Positions 1 through 7,635 of a stretch of 64,000 nucleotides of DNA are shown piece after piece. Made by a program: the position numbers and the translations under genes. Origin of the DNA: Clostridiaceae bacterium HFYG-1003 (GTDB taxonomy: Bacteria > Bacillota > Clostridia > Clostridiales > Clostridiaceae); contig CP102060.1 of NCBI GenBank assembly GCA_024579835.1, positions 1,674,001 through 1,738,000 on the forward strand, read 5' to 3'. The notes beneath the pieces were generated by a model. It saw only the letters and a list, made by a program, of their open reading frames with translations, ran no database searches and was not told where the DNA came from. The first letter of the stretch is position 1. Every line of letters begins with the position of its first letter.

Positions 1-47
1 GTGCGTACAGAGCCAAACTCTGCATTTTTGTAAACTTGTAATTCCAT
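1..47 (-). CDS. Phage-type antirepressor (Bro-N-like), N-terminal fragment
   Basis: Only the first 15 codons lie in the window; the gene runs off the left edge. A strong GGAGGT ribosome binding site (55-60) precedes ATG at 47. The peptide begins MELQVYKNAEFGSVRT, which resembles the opening of Bro-N domain phage antirepressors, where a short strand-rich start precedes the DNA-binding fold. It lies downstream of the sigma-like gene on the same strand, as expected in a prophage or integrative element. The call rests on a very short peptide and is tentative. Confidence 0.5.
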   Translation of the reverse strand, partial: MELQVYKNAEFGSVR

Positions 48-74
48 TCGAATTACCTCCTTGTATTTTTAATT

Positions 75-90
75 GGAGGTCTTGACCTCC
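75..90. other. Short hairpin carrying SD-like sequence
   Basis: Arms GGAGGTC and GACCTCC are separated by TT, between the sigma-like gene and the antirepressor-like gene. On the minus strand no T-run follows, so it is not a standard terminator. It lies about 15 bases upstream of the antirepressor ribosome binding site and has the same GGAGG sequence, so it could influence initiation there. Confidence 0.35.
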
Positions 91-113
91 TACCTAGTAG
101 CCTTGGGAGAAGG

Positions 114-641
114 TCAAATCTGACGGTTGTCAATTTCTTTTCTTAATTTTTGTGTAGCTCGCTTTAATTTCTGAGTAATGTTGTTTTCGCTAACACCGAT
201 GGAACTCGCATACTCACGGATAGACATACCGTCAATGCGTACTGCAATGAACATATCTGCCCAATCCTGCTTTTTACCAAGAGTGGTGCGTATCCATTGG
301 CAGACAGATTCGTACTCATCTTGGAAACTCCGTTCTATCTCATCTTTTCTAAAAACTCTATCATCGACTACTTCTTTCATTAGAGGTTCTGAAGTATCAC
401 ACTCCTGACCATCTGCATTTGGTTTTGCTATTGAATATCCCTTGTACCTATCAAATTTGTGCCAGTTATTGTATTCGGGCTTATTAAATTTTTCATTGAA
501 GGCATCTTGAATTAACCGTTCTTTGTCAGAGTTTGGAAGCTCATCACCTTCGAGCGATAAACTAATCCACATTTCCTCAGTTTCTTTTTCATTAAGTTCG
601 ATAATCTGAAATTTGTTGTCGTATCTTACTGATAATCTCAT
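114..641 (-). CDS. Sigma-70-like HTH regulator of an accessory element
   Basis: The product is 175 residues. The C-terminal third (from about residue 105) resembles sigma-70 region 4: it reads DMFIAVRIDGMSIREYASSIGVS followed by an N-N-I-T-Q-K-L-K-R-A recognition-type helix with a basic end. The N-terminal half is acidic and shows no clear region 2, so it is probably a sigma-like activator rather than a full sigma factor. Small proteins of this type are common on clostridial conjugative and mobilisable elements. An AGGAGA site lies seven bases before the ATG. The AT-rich codon use matches the restriction genes and not the chromosomal genes beyond 10.9 kb. Its target is unknown. Confidence 0.65.
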   Translation of the reverse strand: MRLSVRYDNKFQIIELNEKETEEMWISLSLEGDELPNSDKERLIQDAFNEKFNKPEYNNWHKFDRYKGYSIAKPNADGQECDTSEPLMKEVVDDRVFRKDEIERSFQDEYESVCQWIRTTLGKKQDWADMFIAVRIDGMSIREYASSIGVSENNITQKLKRATQKLRKEIDNRQI

Positions 642-662
642 TAGATTCTCCTATCCCGTCTT

Positions 663-813
663 GGAAGGCGGCGGAGACTAATGATTCTTTGAAAAAAATG
701 ACCAACAGAATTACTTCCTAAAATTACGTATAGGAAATAAAACGGAGGAACACAAATTTTCTAATAACCTGTTATTGGCTATCTTAGAATCATTTATGAA
801 TCCGCCGTCTTCT
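663..813. repeat. Long imperfect inverted repeat with two inner hairpins
   Basis: The left arm (663-687, containing GAAGGCGGCGGA and AATGATTCT) matches the right arm (786-813, containing AGAATCATT and TCCGCCGTCTTC) on the other strand, with one mismatch in the GC-rich block and a small bulge. Between the arms sit an inner pair TTCCTA/TAGGAA (715-720 and 731-736) and the palindrome AATAACCTGTTATT (763-776). No ORF covers it. The nested layout suggests a structured RNA or a DNA cruciform such as a mobile-element end or transfer site. Function unknown. Confidence 0.5.
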
Positions 814-893
814 GCTGGCCAGCTTTAGACGCATTTAATTTTTGTAAAGCTTGTACCTTACATTTATAAATATAATAGGTTTCAAAATTTCAC

Positions 894-914
894 GACCAAC
901 TCGTTGAGTTGGTC
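894..914. repeat. Perfect 9-bp hairpin
   Basis: GACCAACTC, loop GTT, GAGTTGGTC. It sits in the gene-free stretch 642-1008, downstream of the immA terminator. A related CCAACTCACTGAGTT sequence occurs at about 984-998 and CAACTCACT recurs at the other end of the restriction island (10701-10709 and 10732-10740). Confidence 0.45.
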
Positions 915-954
915 CAAATTTGCCTATTTATCAGCCTTTTCTAAATTTGGGCAT

Positions 955-980
955 AAAAAAAGAACCCCTTTCGGGGTCCT
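955..980 (-). terminator. Rho-independent terminator of the restriction operon
   Basis: Read on the minus strand: GGACCCC, GAAA loop, GGGGTTC, then seven Ts. It lies about 30 bases beyond the stop codon of the ImmA/IrrE gene and closes the leftward operon. Confidence 0.85.
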
Positions 981-1008
981 AAACCAACTCACTGAGTTAT
1001 CAACTTTT

Positions 1009-2595
1009 TTATTCTTTTATTTTACTACCTAATTCTGGAATACCGCTCTGTTCTAAAATGCTGTTAAAATTATCAAGCGATAGTCCGGGCATAACATCTA
1101 ATATATGTATATAAGTCATGTCGGGATCCTCGTAATAATTCAGTTTGTTCTTCGAGCGTTCAAATAGTTTTTGAGTAATACGAGAACTTAAGCGCATACC
1201 TACACAGATTGCCATCAAAACATTTGTTCCCATATCTTCGTACTTATTATTCTTAATTTTGCCATGATAGTTTTTATGGAGTCCTGTCTCTTCATTGAAT
1301 TTCTCAGGATAAATCCATTTTCTATTTTCCATCAAAAACCATATGCAATCACATAATGTTTTGGTAGGGTCGCCAAGTAATTTCATAAGTTCAATTTCTT
1401 CATCTACATCATAGCAAGCCAATTGTTTAGAAAATGCTTGATATACTTCTTCTGGTTCATTTATTAGATCAGATTGAAATTTAGGATGAAATGTAAGAAG
1501 TCTATTATCAATTCCTTCTACCTTATTTAGGATTGCATAACCAATGAAGTCTTTTTCTGTATTGTTATATGCCACATATCTTTGTTCTCGAATATTGATG
1601 GCACATCTAGAGAGATTTTGCTTTGCCTTTGGTGTTAGATGGAGAACCCCATCTTCTTGTACAACATATTGGTTATTAGCAAGTACAAAATATCCCTCAG
1701 CGTATACAAAATGCCGCTCTTTTATCCAATTTTTCAGTGTTGTATCAGAGTTAATTATTTGTATTGCTTCTACTGGGGTTAACTTAACAAAGTCTTTATT
1801 ACTGTGGATTTCTTCATAGACATCATTGTAATCAGAGAAATCAGATATGGTATCCTCTAAACCAACTTCAATCAATCTATATTTTACTGATAGTCTTGAC
1901 GTTATAAAAAAGCTACTTAAATCCTCAATCAAGGCATCACAAGAGTATATCGTATTTTCACCAGATGCTTTATACTGCTCAATAAACTCTAATGCTTTCT
2001 TTTTGAAGCTGTTCTTGGGCATCAGAACTCTAGGTGCTAATCTATGTGCTTGCCATTCCAACCATCGAACTTCATTTTCCTTTGTCTTCTTTCCTTCAGG
2101 TGGAGTAAAGAAAGTCTCCGATTGTCGGCATAAAATTGGATATAGTTTTTCAGATTCGTTCTTATTTTTAACCTTAAGAATTTGAAAATAAGTTTTATCT
2201 TTTTCCCAGTGGAGTGCTTCATGAATGAGCGTATTTCTTTTCGAACCTTCACCATATACAGCCTCAGACAAGGGGTCAATTAATACTGTTCCAGCACTGA
2301 AGGAAGTTGATAAATATTTACCTGTTTCCCTATCATAAATATCCACATCTGCATCCAGAAGTAAACAACATCCAAAAATATCTAGATCGCTTGATAAATG
2401 AGCCTCTTGAACAGTAAGCCCCATATCCTTAAGAATGTCATCAACTGGAAGAGGCATCGGTTCAACCAATGCCTGTTTGCAGTATTTAGTCAGAAATTTT
2501 GTAGCATAGTCATCAAGGCGATTCTTTCCAAGAATCAGAGCACCTGATTTTTTATTGACATCGAATATATCACTTGGAGTTATCTTCCTCTTCAT
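1009..2595 (-). CDS. ImmA/IrrE family metallo-endopeptidase
   Basis: The product is 528 residues. The zinc-peptidase signature HEALH is at residues 125-129, with the N-terminal layout typical of ImmA/IrrE (Gly-Leu-rich segment, D-x-Y before the site). Characterised members cleave a DNA-binding repressor, such as ImmR of ICEBs1 or DdrO of Deinococcus, to induce an element or stress genes. The roughly 350 residues beyond the catalytic domain are unusually long; I recognise no domain there. It overlaps the upstream M48 peptidase gene by 26 bases and is the last gene of the operon that starts with the Phd-like gene. Its substrate is unknown; the Phd-like protein or an element repressor are candidates by context only. 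Confidence 0.8.
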   Translation of the reverse strand: MKRKITPSDIFDVNKKSGALILGKNRLDDYATKFLTKYCKQALVEPMPLPVDDILKDMGLTVQEAHLSSDLDIFGCCLLLDADVDIYDRETGKYLSTSFSAGTVLIDPLSEAVYGEGSKRNTLIHEALHWEKDKTYFQILKVKNKNESEKLYPILCRQSETFFTPPEGKKTKENEVRWLEWQAHRLAPRVLMPKNSFKKKALEFIEQYKASGENTIYSCDALIEDLSSFFITSRLSVKYRLIEVGLEDTISDFSDYNDVYEEIHSNKDFVKLTPVEAIQIINSDTTLKNWIKERHFVYAEGYFVLANNQYVVQEDGVLHLTPKAKQNLSRCAINIREQRYVAYNNTEKDFIGYAILNKVEGIDNRLLTFHPKFQSDLINEPEEVYQAFSKQLACYDVDEEIELMKLLGDPTKTLCDCIWFLMENRKWIYPEKFNEETGLHKNYHGKIKNNKYEDMGTNVLMAICVGMRLSSRITQKLFERSKNKLNYYEDPDMTYIHILDVMPGLSLDNFNSILEQSGIPELGSKIKE

Positions 2596-3322
2596 AATCT
2601 ACCTGTTCTCCTTTTTCAATATGATCTAAAGGCAACTCTGACAATAACTTTTTTGCCTCTTTCCAGGTAGGGTAGAACTCCTCCACAAGCGAATTGAATC
2701 TATGGGTGTGATTCTTTTCTAACAGGTGTACCAGTTCATGGATAACAACATATTCAAGACATTCTATTGGCTTCTTGGCTAGCTGTAGATTAATCCATAT
2801 TCTTTTTTTATCAATATTGCATGTACCCCACTTAGTTTTCATATTCTTAATTTTGTACTCATTAGCATGGAGGTTTGTTTTTGTTTCACACCTCGAAACA
2901 ACTCCGTCTAACACTCGTTTAAGTTCCTCTCTGTACCATTCATTAAATGCCCTCTCCCTTGATTCTTTAGTTGATCTTTCGGGAGCAGTCAATATTATCT
3001 TGTTTGGTAGTTTTGAAATTTCGTATTTGTTTCCTTCATAGATAACTTGTAGCCGATATGGCTTACCCCACAGGTAATGGGATTCTCCTGAAACATATTC
3101 TCTCTCTGTTTGACGTGCCTGTGATAGCATCCTGTCTCTTACCTTAGTGATTTCTGGCATTTTCTTTAATACAAAGAGCCTTATTTCTTCATCAGGATAA
3201 TCACTAGGAGTACTAACTGTTACACTACCTTCTGGTGGATTCACCCTGATATATAGATTTTTAAGATTTTTCTTTTTTATAATTTCTATTGGCAACCCGC
3301 CAATTATTTCTTCATTACACAT
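2570..3322 (-). CDS. YgjP-like M48-type metallopeptidase
   Basis: The product is 250 residues, the usual YgjP/DUF45 length. The motif WGTCN (about 165) and the zinc site HELVH (195-199) followed by H205 and H207 in NHTHRF are diagnostic of the family, whose structure resembles zinc metalloproteases. Members are often encoded next to type I restriction genes, as here: the start overlaps the hsdR 3' end by eight bases and the 3' end overlaps immA by 26. It is predicted cytosolic with no signal peptide. The physiological substrate of the family is not established. Confidence 0.85.
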   Translation of the reverse strand: MCNEEIIGGLPIEIIKKKNLKNLYIRVNPPEGSVTVSTPSDYPDEEIRLFVLKKMPEITKVRDRMLSQARQTEREYVSGESHYLWGKPYRLQVIYEGNKYEISKLPNKIILTAPERSTKESRERAFNEWYREELKRVLDGVVSRCETKTNLHANEYKIKNMKTKWGTCNIDKKRIWINLQLAKKPIECLEYVVIHELVHLLEKNHTHRFNSLVEEFYPTWKEAKKLLSELPLDHIEKGEQVDYEEEDNSK

Positions 3323-6300
3323 CGTATTCTGCCTGCCTTTCAGCTATTTCGAAGACCGTAGCAGTTTCTTGCGTTGCTTCATCTTCGTCATAACCATATA
3401 CCAATAAATTTTCATATATAGCAAGCCTTATGTTTTGTTGTTTCTGAAAATTCCTTTTCCAATCAGGACGTAATGCACTATGGACAGCACTATCAATATT
3501 TACTGCTAAAGTCTCGTCTTTATTAAAGTAATCAAAGTAAGCCCTTCTAGCTTCACTAGTCTTAACGGTATCAGGATAATCCAAGCTATCTTCAGGATGC
3601 AAAATCGCTTGTGCCAACTCAACAACTTGCCGTAAATACTCCTCGTAACTCATAGCTTCTATTCGCCTCTGGTCGATTAGCACTTGGAGCATTTCTGATA
3701 ACTTTCCATAATAAACTTGGTTAGATGACATCTTCTTTACAATTTCATGCTGCAAGTTATTTTCTATGATCTCTGCTTTAGCATTTTCATTACCTGGAAG
3801 ACCTTGTACCAGAGCCTCTATTGGTGTTGTTGAAGTGTTTTCGAGTAACAATTCAACCAATGACATATTGCCAAGTTCACTTACAACCGTAGAGTCTTCT
3901 GCACGTATGTAAGTATCAAGGATATAGCGCATATCAGCCTCATATGGTTTTAAATCGATATAATCACAGCTTGCTAGTTTAACCATTTCTTTTATTTTGT
4001 TATAACCTGAAATATTACTTCTTAGTTTGACAACTTGATTCTCTGAATAACCATAATCGCTCACAAGTTTATCACTGCAGTTAGCAAAAGAGCGTGTTAG
4101 AGAGGCGGTAAGAGTATACAAAATATCTCTGCGCCCAGTGTTTTCATCATCTTCGCTGTTCTCACCACAAAAATAGTCAATATAATCCGTATCTTCCTTA
4201 GGATCATTTACATTTTCTAATAAATCCTTCAGCGATGCAATTGCTCCCACCATCTCAGATTTAGCTTCGTCATAACGATTCTTGATAAGCCCCTCAACGT
4301 CTTCCTTATCAAAACTATCGAAAGCTTCCGTAGTATAATCTGCAACTGCAAGCTGCACATTGCGAAACAAGTCCATGTAATCTACGATGTAACCATAGTC
4401 CTTATCCTCGCCATCTGGTCTATTAACTCGGCAGATTGCCTGGAAAAGGTCATGATCCCTCATAGATTTATCAATATATAAATATGTCGCTGTGGGAGCA
4501 TCAAAACCTGTTAATAGCTTGTCTACAACGATAAGAAGTTTCATTTTAGCTGGTTCTTTTTTAAACTGTTCTTTTACTTCTTTCTCAAATTCAGACAATT
4601 TTTTGCCCTTAAGCATACGCTCATAAATAGATTTCTTATATTCTTCTTCGCCCTCTTGGCTCAAATCACTCGTTGCAGTTCTTACACTTGCTGTTGAAGG
4701 CTCAAATGAAGTAACAATCGCACACTTGTTAAAGCCGTTGCTCGTGAAAATATCCCAGTATCTGCAAGCCTCGTATATACTATTTGCCACAAGCATGGCT
4801 GTACCACGCTCATTTTTCAGACGAGGTTTTAAATTCATGTCGAAAATGATATCGCTAGCTATTTTCTCAAGTCTTTGTTTTGAACTATATAATTTGTTGA
4901 TTGATGTCCAACTTTGTTTCAGCTGTATTTTTGCTCTATCTGTAAGACCTAAAGTTTTATTATCAAACCATAAATCGACCTTGTCTTTACTAGATAAGTC
5001 TTGGTCAACATCTCTTGCTTCATAACGTAAATCAAGAACAACACCATCTTGAACACCTTCATCAAATTTATAAGTATGGATGTAAGGTCCAAAAGTCTCA
5101 AGACTGGTCGCTTTATCTTTTTTAAGCAGTGGAGTACCTGTAAAACCAATAAGTAACGCTTCAGGCATCAGTACTTTAACAGCCTCGTGCAATTTTCCCG
5201 AGTTAGTACGATGGCACTCGTCAATAAAAGCTATAATATTCCCTTTTGCTTTAAAGTCAGCAGGGAGGTCTTTTATCAGTTCTTTACGATATTGATCCAC
5301 GTCAGATTGTTTACCTGCATTATGTCCGTATTTATGAATCAAAGAGCAGATAATAGAATCATCATTTTTATTCAGAATCTCTCTTAAATCAGCACTGCTT
5401 TTTGTTCTTCGTACTTTTTCATTTACATCAATAAACAGGCTTTCAATTTGGTCATCAAGCTCATCTCGGTCGGTGATGATTACCACTCGGCTATCTGCTA
5501 CGTTCTCAATAATCCACTTTGTAAGCCAAACCATAATTAAGGATTTACCTGAACCTTGTGTGTTCCAGATTATGCCACCTTCGCCTGCGAGAATCTTTTT
5601 CCTAGCTGCAATATTAGCAAAATACTGATTATGCCTTGCAACTTTCTTCACTCCTGCATCAAAAATAATAAAGTCGTGGATCAGTGAAAGAAACCTCTCT
5701 TTATGACAAAGAGAAATTACACCATCTCTTAGTTTATTTCGTTCTCTAGATTGAATACCTTTAACAGTCGTTGAAAGTTCATCACTAGCTTTAATATCTT
5801 CTTTCCAGTTTAAATAATACTTTTCAGGAGTTTCGATTGTTCCATACTTCAGCCCTTCAGCTTCGTTACCAGCAAAGAGAAACTGCGTAGTACTAAAGAA
5901 GTTCTGAATATACTCTTTTTTTTGGTTTGTGAGATTCTGACGAATTCCCTCACCAATACTCACACATGAACGCTTTAACTCAAATATGCCAAGAGCAATG
6001 CCGTTTATATACAGCACAACATCAGGGCGTTTTCTTTCTATTTGATTAAAGCAAAGAACACTTACTTCTTCGGCAGCATAAAAATCATTGTTCTCGACAT
6101 TGTTCCAGTCGATAAAATGGACTGTTTGACGATTCTTATTTTCATCTTTAACACCTTGCTTGCCATAGCGGAGTAGGGAATAGACTTCTTTATTGATTTG
6201 GTAAAGACTATCTACTTGATTACTTGCTTTTGAAACAAGCTCAGTTACAGCTTTGGAAATCTGGTCTTTCGTATAACCTCGTTTTTCAAGATTCTTATTC

Positions 6301-6440
6301 AGCAAATCTTCTCTGATAGGTTTGTTATTCTGATCCTCTAGATTTCCGAGATACGTATAACCAAGACCACCGTCTTCCTCTTTATCTATTAACCAGTGAA
6401 GGACCTTGTTTTGCAATTTTCTTTCTAAATCAACAGACAT
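3315..6440 (-). CDS. hsdR: Type I restriction enzyme, endonuclease/translocase subunit HsdR
   Basis: I chose ATG at 6440, which gives 1041 residues and has GAGGAGGT seven bases upstream; an in-frame codon 33 bases earlier lacks such a site. The N-terminal nuclease motif is visible as D140 with E154-L-K156 (PDVV...FELK). The helicase motor has Walker A NTQGSGKS (about 293-300), DECH box (about 407-410) and GFTGTP. HsdR cuts unmethylated DNA after ATP-driven translocation in complex with HsdM and HsdS. It lies 13 bases after hsdS and overlaps the YgjP gene. All key residues are present, so it should be functional. Confidence 0.95.
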   Translation of the reverse strand: MSVDLERKLQNKVLHWLIDKEEDGGLGYTYLGNLEDQNNKPIREDLLNKNLEKRGYTKDQISKAVTELVSKASNQVDSLYQINKEVYSLLRYGKQGVKDENKNRQTVHFIDWNNVENNDFYAAEEVSVLCFNQIERKRPDVVLYINGIALGIFELKRSCVSIGEGIRQNLTNQKKEYIQNFFSTTQFLFAGNEAEGLKYGTIETPEKYYLNWKEDIKASDELSTTVKGIQSRERNKLRDGVISLCHKERFLSLIHDFIIFDAGVKKVARHNQYFANIAARKKILAGEGGIIWNTQGSGKSLIMVWLTKWIIENVADSRVVIITDRDELDDQIESLFIDVNEKVRRTKSSADLREILNKNDDSIICSLIHKYGHNAGKQSDVDQYRKELIKDLPADFKAKGNIIAFIDECHRTNSGKLHEAVKVLMPEALLIGFTGTPLLKKDKATSLETFGPYIHTYKFDEGVQDGVVLDLRYEARDVDQDLSSKDKVDLWFDNKTLGLTDRAKIQLKQSWTSINKLYSSKQRLEKIASDIIFDMNLKPRLKNERGTAMLVANSIYEACRYWDIFTSNGFNKCAIVTSFEPSTASVRTATSDLSQEGEEEYKKSIYERMLKGKKLSEFEKEVKEQFKKEPAKMKLLIVVDKLLTGFDAPTATYLYIDKSMRDHDLFQAICRVNRPDGEDKDYGYIVDYMDLFRNVQLAVADYTTEAFDSFDKEDVEGLIKNRYDEAKSEMVGAIASLKDLLENVNDPKEDTDYIDYFCGENSEDDENTGRRDILYTLTASLTRSFANCSDKLVSDYGYSENQVVKLRSNISGYNKIKEMVKLASCDYIDLKPYEADMRYILDTYIRAEDSTVVSELGNMSLVELLLENTSTTPIEALVQGLPGNENAKAEIIENNLQHEIVKKMSSNQVYYGKLSEMLQVLIDQRRIEAMSYEEYLRQVVELAQAILHPEDSLDYPDTVKTSEARRAYFDYFNKDETLAVNIDSAVHSALRPDWKRNFQKQQNIRLAIYENLLVYGYDEDEATQETATVFEIAERQAEYDV

Positions 6441-6453
6441 AGCCTTTACCTCC

Positions 6454-7635
6454 TCATACTTTAAGACGCACACGGCCTGTTAAGAGGTCGTCCATTGCAC
6501 CTTCTTTAATTTGCATCATTTTTTCTTTTTCTATTTCGAGAGATTCTATTTCTTCGTCCATTGCTGTCAGAACTTCGGCAATTGCATGTTGTTCTTTTAT
6601 TTCCCTCGGAAGTCGTATATTTATATTTTTTATTAGCGTCTTATTTAATCCACCACGTCCACCATCACCTGATGAATGCTCTCTTAAATCAACATACATA
6701 TTTTCAAATAAGTAGTATAAGAACTTGGGATCCGTTTTATCTGATGGGACTAATGCAGCTAAGGATTGGTTTAATGCCATTGGGTAAGCTAGAAACGCTG
6801 CTGTCCCCCTAGTCTTTCCTTGTCCTGCCAGTGCGATTAATACCGAATCTTTTGGTGCTATTTTAGCTGATGAATTATTCAAACCAATTTCTGTAATATT
6901 TCTGGTTGCTTTGGTAATTATTTTTTGATGTATTTCTGTAGAAGCAAGCCATGGAATTGCCCCGCCCCAGTATTTGTCTATCGTGGTTGATGGAGTACCT
7001 CCTGTAATAATTGCACTTGTTAAACTTGCTACTGTTGATTCTGTCCAATCACCATCAAACCCATCAACTCTTGTTCTCCCACTAACCAAATCTTCTAAAG
7101 CACCTTCACGAATTGCTTTTTTCTTTTCGATTAGTTCAGATAGATTGTCGATATGCTCGTCAAAATCTGATAATACTGAAGCAACGGCTTGTTGTTCTTT
7201 AGAAGAAAGAAGCGGGATTTTATACTCTTCAGTAACAGCTAATGAAATCTGCGAAAAAGAACTTCTTCCTTCTCCAGCATTTCTGAAATAATCAACATTA
7301 TGTTTCAGATAATAAAAAAGAAATTTTACCGCATATACATCAGATGACGTATAGCCCCACATCTCATTTTTAAATGTACAAGGGACATTGCAATAAATAA
7401 AGTCTATTAACCCTCTTGATTGAACAATTACTACAGGATCATTAATAATATTTGCATTGGACAAATCTGATACATTTGCTCTAATCTCTGTTGCTCCTCC
7501 GGCAAAAACTCTTATCGCTCCAGTAGCAGATTTTATTTCATTCATTCTTTCTGCAGTTATAGGAGTTCCTCTAACACGCTTATATATATTTTTTATTTCG
7601 TTATACTCAATAATATCTTTAGAATGAGTTACCAT
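6454..7635 (-). CDS. hsdS: Type I restriction enzyme, specificity subunit HsdS
   Basis: The product is 393 residues with the classic duplicated layout. Two target-recognition domains are each followed by a conserved coiled-coil region: the first begins KEQQAVASVLSDFDEHIDNL (about 172) and the second KEQHAIAEVLTAMDEEIESL (about 343), both ending in G-R-x-R-V/L. The second recognition domain opens with the common G-G-T-P-S motif. HsdS defines the bipartite DNA sequence methylated by HsdM and cut by HsdR. It overlaps hsdM by seven bases. The target sequence cannot be read from the protein. No neighbouring spare hsdS or invertase gene is present in the window. Confidence 0.93.
   Translation of the reverse strand: MVTHSKDIIEYNEIKNIYKRVRGTPITAERMNEIKSATGAIRVFAGGATEIRANVSDLSNANIINDPVVIVQSRGLIDFIYCNVPCTFKNEMWGYTSSDVYAVKFLFYYLKHNVDYFRNAGEGRSSFSQISLAVTEEYKIPLLSSKEQQAVASVLSDFDEHIDNLSELIEKKKAIREGALEDLVSGRTRVDGFDGDWTESTVASLTSAIITGGTPSTTIDKYWGGAIPWLASTEIHQKIITKATRNITEIGLNNSSAKIAPKDSVLIALAGQGKTRGTAAFLAYPMALNQSLAALVPSDKTDPKFLYYLFENMYVDLREHSSGDGGRGGLNKTLIKNINIRLPREIKEQHAIAEVLTAMDEEIESLEIEKEKMMQIKEGAMDDLLTGRVRLKV

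Noticed and set aside
642-1008. Retron RNA
   Set aside because: Inverted repeats are present, but no reverse transcriptase gene lies nearby in the window.
6454-7635. Truncated or phase-variable hsdS
   Set aside because: Both recognition domains and both conserved coiled-coil regions are complete, and no recombinase or silent copy is adjacent.
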